NCBI GenBank assembly: GCA_942492735.1
Contig: OW818648.1
Coordinates: forward strand, 3,844,001-3,908,000
Direction: 5' to 3'
DNA: 64,000 nucleotides
Source: Sporobacter sp942492735
GTDB taxonomy: Bacteria; Bacillota; Clostridia; Oscillospirales; Oscillospiraceae
In this document: in pieces, positions 59,002-64,000 of the stretch
Layout: the number at the start of each line of letters is the position of its first letter
Position numbering within the stretch: position 1 is the stretch's first letter
The notes under the pieces: model-generated
Database searches by the model: none
What the model was told of the DNA's origin: nothing
The model's input: only the letters and a program-made list of their open reading frames with translations
Translations under genes and position numbers: made by a program

Positions 59002-59727
59002 ATGACTGAGATCATGAACCTCGGAAATCGTATTGTGAACACTTATCTGATTAAATCATCCGGAAAAACCATTCTGGTTGACACCGGTTATGCCGAACAG
59101 TTTGCTGCGTTTCATAAACGGCTGAGAAATCAAGGATTGTCTCTTCGTGAAATAGATTACATATTCCTCACACATGCCCACGATGACCATGCAGGGTTCC
59201 TTGCTGATATTTTATGTAACTCCGGCGCAAAGGTAATCATGCATGAAAACGGCATTGATGCGCTGTTTCGTGGGCAGAATTGCTTTGACGGCGGCTGTTC
59301 AAGCAGGACGGCGCTCCGCTTTAGTAGGATGATGGAATTCTTTGGCAAGGGCGCGCACAGATTTCCGCCGTTCCCTGAGGCGTTGAGAGACAGGCTTCTG
59401 CTTCTTCGCCCCGACACGCAGACGAAACTCGAATCCGACCTTGACGCACGTATCATCGAAACGCCTGGGCATACCTCCTGTTCCATTTCGCTGCTGACGA
59501 AAGACGGTACGCTATTTTGCGGAGACGCGGCCATGAATGGATTTCCGAGCAGCGAACGGGTCTCGATATGGATCGAAAACCTCGGGGTCTTCTGTCAGTC
59601 ATGGGAAAATATAATCAAGCTGAATCCCCTCGCTATCTATCCGGGTCACGGCAAATCGTTCCCTGCATCTGATTTGAAACGACACTTGAATGATGAATAT
59701 AAACGAACCTTGTATCCTTTGATATAG
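59002..59727 (+). CDS. Metallo-beta-lactamase-fold hydrolase
   Basis: 241 residues from ATG 59002; TGGAGG lies 11 nt upstream (the GTG at 58984 overlaps that RBS). Signature THAHDDHAG near residue 55 (H-x-H-x-D-H), GHTSCSISLL with the next His ligand, FCGDAAMNG with the bridging Asp and YPGHGKSF with the last His: a full two-metal site. The family cleaves thioesters, lactones and phosphodiesters (glyoxalase II-like). Substrate unknown. Precedes the ketopantoate-reductase-like gene by 40 nt. Confidence 0.88.
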   Translation: MTEIMNLGNRIVNTYLIKSSGKTILVDTGYAEQFAAFHKRLRNQGLSLREIDYIFLTHAHDDHAGFLADILCNSGAKVIMHENGIDALFRGQNCFDGGCSSRTALRFSRMMEFFGKGAHRFPPFPEALRDRLLLLRPDTQTKLESDLDARIIETPGHTSCSISLLTKDGTLFCGDAAMNGFPSSERVSIWIENLGVFCQSWENIIKLNPLAIYPGHGKSFPASDLKRHLNDEYKRTLYPLI

Positions 59728-59767
59728 AACAGGTATTGCAACGGCATCAGAGCTTTGGAGGGAAAAA

Positions 59768-60712
59768 GTGTTTATGCGTATACTGATTTACGGTGCCGGT
59801 GTTATTGGCAGCATTTTTGCTGGGAAGCTTGCTGCAGCAGGACAAGATGTAACGATTCTGGCACGCGGCAGCCGGGCTGAGGCGCTACGACAAAATGGTA
59901 TTATATTATCCGTACCCGGAGCAAAGAAAACGGCGGTCATTGCCGTTAGCGTGATGGAGCAGCTTGCTCCTGACGACCTGTACGACTACATCGTCATCGT
60001 GATGCAGCGGACACAGATTGACAGCGTACTGCCGATCCTTGCAGAGAATCAATCAAAGAATATCGTCTTTGTCGTTAACACAGCCGCGGGGTACGATAAG
60101 TGGGTAGAAGCCGTCGGCAGTGAGCGGCTCATGCTGGGATTCCCGTCAGCCGGCGGAGAGCGAATCGATAACCTGGTTACTTACTTCATCGGAAGCGGAG
60201 CAATCCGTGTGTTTCAGACCACGACGTTCGGAGAGTACAGCGGTAGGAAAACAGCGCGTGTTCGCCTGTTGATTGATGCTTTCAGCCGTGCCGGCATACC
60301 TTCTGTTTTCTGCAGCGACATGGACGCGTGGCAAAAAACCCACGTGGCAATGGTCACGAGTATCGCAAACACGTTGTACCGATACGATTGCGATAATTAC
60401 CGCTTGGCAAGGTCGTTTGAAGATGTTCTGCTTATGGTAAGAGGCATCAGAGAAGGGTTTTCCGTGCTGAATAAGCTGGGATATACAACAACACCCGCAA
60501 AACTTTGGTATTTCAAGCTGCCAGTATGGCTTACTGCCGGTGTGTTCAAAGTCGTCATGGGGACCAAACTGGCAGAAATAACAATGGCGAAGCATTGCAT
60601 TGCCGCCAAGCCGGAGCTATTATACCTGCAGGCAGAGTTTGATGCATTGATAACGCAAAGCGGTTTAAAAACACCCGCTATTGACAGGCTTCGGCATACT
60701 GTCCCAGGTTAA
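59768..60712 (+). CDS. Ketopantoate reductase-like protein (ApbA/PanE family)
   Basis: 314 residues from a GTG at 59768 (GGAGG 6 nt upstream); the ATG two codons later is the alternative. N-terminal Rossmann motif IYGAGVIGSIFAGKLAAAG and VTILARGSRAEALRQNG, the ApbA/PanE beginning, then a helical C-terminal domain; the catalytic Lys region reads AWQKTHVAMVTSIAN (usual K-x-x-x-N). PanE makes pantoate for coenzyme A, but many homologues act on other 2-keto compounds, so panE is not assigned. Probably cotranscribed with the hydrolase upstream. Confidence 0.8.
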   Translation: MFMRILIYGAGVIGSIFAGKLAAAGQDVTILARGSRAEALRQNGIILSVPGAKKTAVIAVSVMEQLAPDDLYDYIVIVMQRTQIDSVLPILAENQSKNIVFVVNTAAGYDKWVEAVGSERLMLGFPSAGGERIDNLVTYFIGSGAIRVFQTTTFGEYSGRKTARVRLLIDAFSRAGIPSVFCSDMDAWQKTHVAMVTSIANTLYRYDCDNYRLARSFEDVLLMVRGIREGFSVLNKLGYTTTPAKLWYFKLPVWLTAGVFKVVMGTKLAEITMAKHCIAAKPELLYLQAEFDALITQSGLKTPAIDRLRHTVPG

Positions 60713-60863
60713 CACTTGTTTTCAATAAGCTGATCAGGTTTCACCGATGCGGTGTTTCCGCCGCTCGATCAGCAATATAATGTGGTCTACGAAGTTTGCG
60801 TAAAAGCAAGCGGTTTGCTGAACAGGTAATATTATATGAAATCAAACACTCAAAATCAAGAAA

Positions 60864-60898
60864 CCGCCAACACCCTGATATTAGAAGGATGTTGGCGG
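60864..60898 (-). terminator. Terminator of the toxin-antitoxin operon
   Basis: Minus strand CCGCCAACA / TGTTGGCGG with a 17-nt loop, followed by TTTCTTGATTTTG, 39 nt beyond the antitoxin stop. Confidence 0.6.
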
Positions 60899-60912
60899 TA
60901 CTCGTCTGGATC

Positions 60913-60939
60913 AAGACGGATGAACCGTCCCCTTGTCTT
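60913..60939. repeat. 27-bp inverted-repeat element, copy 5
   Basis: AAGACGGATGAACCGTCCCC then TTGTCTT, one base from copies 1 and 2. Its right end touches the antitoxin stop codon at 60938, so again a copy abuts the 3' end of a gene. Confidence 0.85.
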
Positions 60940-61225
60940 ATTTCAAGGTCACTTGGACTTCTTTTCCAAGGGATCGTGCAACCTTTGCTAAAAAGTCGAG
61001 TGATGGATTGTATACTCCGCTTTCTAATCGGCTGATATTGGATTTCTGTGTACCTACCCTGAGCGCCAATTCAGCTTGAGTGATATTCTGACTTGTTCGG
61101 GCCTCTATAATCTGAGAAATCACCTCATATCGCGGTCTGAGCTTGTCATACTCCGTTTTGAATTCCTCATCCTTCATCAGCAGCGACTTGACCTCAGAAA
61201 ACTTCGCGCCGCCTTTACTCATCAT
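60938..61225 (-). CDS. HigA-type antitoxin (Xre-family HTH)
   Basis: 95 residues from the ATG at 61225 (AAGGTG 4-6 nt upstream). C-terminal half is an HTH_3 domain: ITQAELALRVGTQKSNISRLESGVYNPSLDFLAKVARSLG. The N-terminal helices (SEVKSLLMKDEEFKTEYDKLRPRYEV) match antitoxins that pair with Gp49/HigB-type toxins. It overlaps the toxin gene by 11 nt, toxin first, the usual HigBA order. It neutralises the toxin and represses the operon. Confidence 0.9.
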   Translation of the reverse strand: MMSKGGAKFSEVKSLLMKDEEFKTEYDKLRPRYEVISQIIEARTSQNITQAELALRVGTQKSNISRLESGVYNPSLDFLAKVARSLGKEVQVTLK

Positions 61226-61580
61226 CACACCTTCTTTCATAATCTTTTTTGTACTTCATTGCCATGTCAAGCTCTCTCTGGGGCGTCTTTTCAGTCTTCT
61301 TGGAAAACCCATAAAGCAGTACAAAGGTTTTCTGACAAAATGCAAAATAGAATATTCTGCTTATATCTGAAGCGAATTTAACCCTCAGCTCAAAAATACC
61401 TCTATACTTCTCCCCGTGAATTGGTTTTACATACGGTTCCTTTAGTTCTCTTCCGTGCTTTTCAAGCAGTTCAATTTCGCTAAAGACTTTGGCCCGCAGT
61501 TTAGGTGCCAATGTTAGCAAATATTCAAGAACGGGAATATCGCCGTTATCCTTTTTATAATATTCCACTTGCCACTCCAT
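61215..61580 (-). CDS. HigB/Gp49-type RelE-superfamily toxin
   Basis: 121 residues; GGAGGTG precedes the ATG. Pattern of phage-derived Gp49-like toxins: PVLEYLLTLAPKLRAKVFSEIELLEKHG, then LKEPYVKPI, GIFELRVKFASDISRIFYFAF and LLYGFSKKTEKTPQREL. These are ribosome-dependent mRNA endonucleases; R-x-K and K-K-T-x-K-T-P residues in the usual places. Paired with the overlapping antitoxin gene and a palindromic operator upstream. Confidence 0.92.
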   Translation of the reverse strand: MEWQVEYYKKDNGDIPVLEYLLTLAPKLRAKVFSEIELLEKHGRELKEPYVKPIHGEKYRGIFELRVKFASDISRIFYFAFCQKTFVLLYGFSKKTEKTPQRELDMAMKYKKDYERRCDDE

Positions 61581-61620
61581 GATACACCTCCAATAACAGT
61601 GTATGCTGAGTTACACGTTT

Positions 61621-61649
61621 ATGTTATCATATATGATAACATAGGTCAA
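61621..61649 (-). promoter_or_regulatory. Promoter and operator of the toxin-antitoxin operon
   Basis: A perfect 22-bp palindrome (half-site ATGTTATCATA, 61621-61642) covers the spacer of a minus-strand promoter with -35 TTGACC (61649-61644), 17-nt spacer and -10 TAACAT (61626-61621). The antitoxin HTH would bind here and shut the operon. Confidence 0.85.
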
Positions 61650-61659
61650 CACAATCCCT

Positions 61660-62010
61660 CTATTTCCTTCTTTTCGGCATCGTCAGGCGGTAGCTATGGT
61701 CGATCAAATCGTAAAGTGCGTCCTCGGGTACGTCGGAGCCAACGAGGACGGTATTCCAGTGCGCTTTATTCATATGGTAGGCGGGCGTGACACCGGAATA
61801 CAGCTGGCGGAGGAAATCCGCGCGCAGGGGCTCGCACTTTAAATTGACGCACAGGCCTTCGCGCTCATAGATGAACGCGAAGCCTTTTTTATTCTGCCGG
61901 TGGCGCATGACCGTCCATGCTCCTGCTATATTGGGTCCGTCATCGAAGGGATAGTCCTCAAAGGCGTCGGGATACGTCAGGCAGTAATCAATCAGCTCTC
62001 GGCGTGTCAT
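61660..62010 (-). CDS. YjbR/MmcQ-family protein
   Basis: 116 residues from the ATG at 62010, which overlaps the previous stop (ATGA) and has GGAGGCG upstream. Signature features of the CyaY-like YjbR fold: LIDYCLTYPDAFEDYPFDD, KKGFAFIYEREGLCVNLKCEP, SGVTPAYHMNKAHWNTVLV and ALYDLIDHSYRLT. These small proteins are thought to bind DNA or act as stress accessory factors; the role is not settled. Operon partner of the ArsC/Spx-like gene. Confidence 0.9.
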   Translation of the reverse strand: MTRRELIDYCLTYPDAFEDYPFDDGPNIAGAWTVMRHRQNKKGFAFIYEREGLCVNLKCEPLRADFLRQLYSGVTPAYHMNKAHWNTVLVGSDVPEDALYDLIDHSYRLTMPKRRK

Positions 62011-62357
62011 TTGACGTGCGCCTCCCATTGCTCCTGCTTAAATCCGACAAGGACAAAGCCGTCTCCGATGAGTATCGGGCGCTTGACGAGCATACCGTCG
62101 GTCGACAGCAACACCAGCTTGTCCTCATCGCTCATTGTGGGGAGCTTTTCCTTCACTGCAAGCGCTCTATATTGAAGGCCACTCGTATTGAAAAAACGGC
62201 AAAGCGGTATACCGCTGAGGCTATGCCACGCTCTCAGCTCGCTGAGCGTCGGTTTCTCGAGCTTGATATCGCGGAAATTGTATGCAATACCGCGTGTATC
62301 GAGATATGCCCGCGCCTTTTGGCAGGTGGTACATTTTGGGTAACAGACAAATGTCAT
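62007..62357 (-). CDS. ArsC/Spx-family thioredoxin-fold protein
   Basis: 116 residues. N-terminal CYPKCTTCQKARAYLDTRGI contains the C-x-x-C of the Spx/YffB branch, then the ArsC-family middle (LEKPTLSELRAWHSLSGIPLCRFFNTSG) and the cis-Pro region VKRPILIGDGFVLVGF. It lacks clear arsenate-reductase Arg triad, so a redox-regulatory or glutaredoxin-like role is more likely than arsenate reduction. First gene of a two-gene minus-strand operon, divergent from recQ. Confidence 0.88.
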   Translation of the reverse strand: MTFVCYPKCTTCQKARAYLDTRGIAYNFRDIKLEKPTLSELRAWHSLSGIPLCRFFNTSGLQYRALAVKEKLPTMSDEDKLVLLSTDGMLVKRPILIGDGFVLVGFKQEQWEAHVK

Positions 62358-62509
62358 AACACTGCTCCTTTATTGCTTAAATCGTCTTTATAACTTCTTT
62401 TTCTCTCTTGTCTATTGTTTTGTTGCTTTTATCGACTTATAATTAATATACAATACTTTCCATATGAATGTAAATGCATTTGTTCGATTGGGATACAGCG
62501 AGGTATATG

Positions 62510-64000
62510 ATGGATAAACAAACTGCGCTTAAACAATATTTCGGGCATGCTGCCTTCAGGCAGGGGCAGGAGGCGCTGATTGACGCGCTGATAGCGGGGC
62601 GCGACGTACTGGGCGTTATGCCGACGGGGGCTGGAAAATCGGCATGCTATCAGATACCGGCGCTGCTGCTGCCGGGTTTAACGCTCGTGGTGTCCCCGCT
62701 CATTTCACTGATGAAGGATCAGGTGGCATCGCTCACGCAGGCCGGTATCGCGGCGGCGTATATCAATTCGTCGCTGACCGCAGCCCAGTACCGCGAGGTG
62801 TTCCGGCGGGCAGAGGCTGGCCAGTATAAAATCATTTACATCGCGCCGGAGCGGCTTGCAACAGGTGATTTCCTGCGCTTTGCCGAACGTCAGCGCATTG
62901 CGCTTGTCGCTGTGGATGAGGCGCATTGCGTGTCTCAATGGGGGCAGGACTTCCGGCCCAGTTATCTGAAGATCGTCGAATTCATCGAGCACCTCAGCTA
63001 CCGCCCGACCGTCGGCGCGTTCACGGCGACGGCGACGACGGAGGTTAAGACGGATATCAACCGCATTTTGAAGCTGCAAAACCCGCTTTCCCTAACGACA
63101 GGCTTTGACCGCGCAAACCTGTATTTCGAGGTTGTCCGCCCCAAAAGCAAGCCGGCGTATCTGCAGGAACTGCTGAAGGCGCGTAAGGGAAAAAGCGGCA
63201 TTATCTACTGCGCCACACGTACTGCGGTCGAGCGCGTCTGCGACACGCTGCGCGCGCATCGCATCTCCGCCACGCGCTATCACGCAGGGCTCGACGACGC
63301 CGAGCGGCAAAAAAATCAAGAGGATTTCGTCTATGACCGCCGCCGCGTGATGGTCGCGACAAACGCCTTCGGCATGGGCATCGACAAGTCCAACGTGAGC
63401 TTCGTTATCCACTACAACATGCCGAAAAATCCGGAGAGCTATTATCAGGAGGCGGGCCGCGCCGGACGCGACGGAGAACCGGCAGACTGCATTCTGCTGT
63501 ATTCGAAAGGCGATATACGCACGGCACTGTTTTTGATACAGAATTCCGAGGAAAATGAAGCGATGACCGCACAAGAACGTGAAATCATCCTGCGCCGCGA
63601 TATGGAGAGGCTCGACAAAATGGTCGGTTACTGCGAGACTGGCAGCTGCCTGCGGGCTTATATCCTCGCCTATTTCGGCGAGACGCACAGCGGCTGGTGC
63701 GGCAACTGCGGCAGCTGCAAAGCCAGCACGTTTGAATATGAGCAAAAGGACATCACAATCGAGGCACAGAAGATTCTTTCCTGTGTGTCTCGGATAGAGA
63801 AAAAATATCCAAACGGCGTCGGCGTCACGGTCTGTGTGCGTATGCTGCACGGCAGCAAGGAACAGCGTGTCATGCAGCTGCGTCTTGATACGCTGCCGAC
63901 ATACGGTATCATGCATGATGTAGACAGGCCAAAAATCCGCGAATACATCGATCAGCTTGTGACCCAAGGCTATCTGCAAGTCACCGAGGGCGAATATCCC
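62510..64000 (+). CDS. recQ: ATP-dependent DNA helicase RecQ (partial, runs off right edge)
   Basis: 497 codons are visible from the ATG at 62510 (GAGG 7 nt upstream; an adjacent ATG three bases earlier is less well spaced); the 3' end is missing. Motifs in order: FRQGQEALIDALIAGRDVLG (motif 0), PTGAGKSACYQ (Walker A), VVSPLISLMKDQV, DEAHCVSQWGQDFRPSY (motif II and the RecQ aromatic loop), FTATAT, ATNAFGMGIDKSNV, QEAGRAGRDG, and a zinc site (CLRAYILAYFGE ... CGNCGSC). Winged-helix residues begin before the edge; the HRDC domain, if present, lies outside. 3'-5' helicase in recombination and fork repair. Confidence 0.96.
   Translation, partial: MDKQTALKQYFGHAAFRQGQEALIDALIAGRDVLGVMPTGAGKSACYQIPALLLPGLTLVVSPLISLMKDQVASLTQAGIAAAYINSSLTAAQYREVFRRAEAGQYKIIYIAPERLATGDFLRFAERQRIALVAVDEAHCVSQWGQDFRPSYLKIVEFIEHLSYRPTVGAFTATATTEVKTDINRILKLQNPLSLTTGFDRANLYFEVVRPKSKPAYLQELLKARKGKSGIIYCATRTAVERVCDTLRAHRISATRYHAGLDDAERQKNQEDFVYDRRRVMVATNAFGMGIDKSNVSFVIHYNMPKNPESYYQEAGRAGRDGEPADCILLYSKGDIRTALFLIQNSEENEAMTAQEREIILRRDMERLDKMVGYCETGSCLRAYILAYFGETHSGWCGNCGSCKASTFEYEQKDITIEAQKILSCVSRIEKKYPNGVGVTVCVRMLHGSKEQRVMQLRLDTLPTYGIMHDVDRPKIREYIDQLVTQGYLQVTEGEYP

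Noticed and set aside
59768..60712. Assignment as panE of coenzyme A synthesis
   Set aside because: ApbA/PanE homologues have varied substrates and no other pantothenate gene is nearby, so only the family is stated.
62007..62357. Arsenate reductase arsC
   Set aside because: The C-x-x-C N-terminus and lack of the arsenate-binding Arg set place it with Spx/YffB-like proteins; no ars genes are adjacent.
1..64000. CRISPR array, prophage or rRNA operon
   Set aside because: No regularly spaced identical repeats with unique spacers, no phage structural genes and no rRNA-like sequence were found; the tandem repeats seen are coding repeats.

Overview
The window looks like about 64 kb of chromosome from an anaerobic member of the Bacillota, most likely class Clostridia. 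Pointers are the AGGAGG-type ribosome binding sites, many Gram-positive lipoproteins with no outer-membrane proteins, RNase Y, an S-layer-homology surface protein, a CadC/CadA metal pair, 4Fe-4S and flavodoxin redox proteins, and URO-D/MtaA-type methyltransferase relatives. Family or genus cannot be settled from the sequence. Most of the window is near 50% GC by eye, but 12.7-15.9 kb is clearly AT-richer. The first gene (1-859) and the last (recQ, 62510-64000) are cut by the window edges.

Layout. 1-2335 (-): three exported proteins of unknown function, two of them lipoproteins. 2489-6927 (-): metal-efflux ATPase with its ArsR-type regulator and paired operators, then a MarR-MFS pair. 7036-9223 (+): two URO-D/MtaA-like proteins. 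9301-9968 (-): two copies of a short leader ORF plus structured RNA plus terminator, around a 59-codon ORF. 10041-12319 (-): a membrane protein and RNase Y; then tRNA-Arg(CCT). 13.1-15.6 kb (+): single small accessory genes separated by a recurring CCCATTATG box.

16494-28276 (+): a regulator with a PrpR-like N-terminus and a degenerate AAA module, followed by an apparent operon of four cupin-like genes (five domains, most with a C-terminal Cys cluster), a complete Dpp/Opp-type ABC importer and a further URO-D/MtaA-like gene. The latter is a close paralogue of the one at 7036, so the two loci are probably functionally linked: uptake of a small molecule and attack on it by metal- or corrinoid-dependent chemistry is a reasonable inference, but the substrate is unknown. 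28382-40436 (-): a 2582-residue SLH-anchored beta-helix/invasin-like surface protein and a hybrid kinase/response-regulator pair.

40610-48188 (-): a compact operon of a 46-residue peptide gene with consensus promoter and excellent RBS, an attenuator-like hairpin, two half-size ABC exporters and three tandem beta-lactamase-fold serine hydrolases. This is the best candidate for an undescribed peptide system. 48205-56376: a two-component system with exported redox/hydrolase proteins and a divergent set of lipoproteins and a permease. 56550-58652: flavodoxin, ferredoxin-type aldo/keto reductase and a truncated reductase copy, the last two behind divergent 19-bp-spacer MerR-type promoters. 59002-62357: metallo-hydrolase, ketopantoate-reductase-like gene, HigBA-type toxin-antitoxin, YjbR- and ArsC/Spx-type genes. 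A 27-bp inverted-repeat element recurs at five places (16.4, 28.4, 40.6, 58.7, 60.9 kb), and one copy supplies the C-terminus of the giant surface protein.
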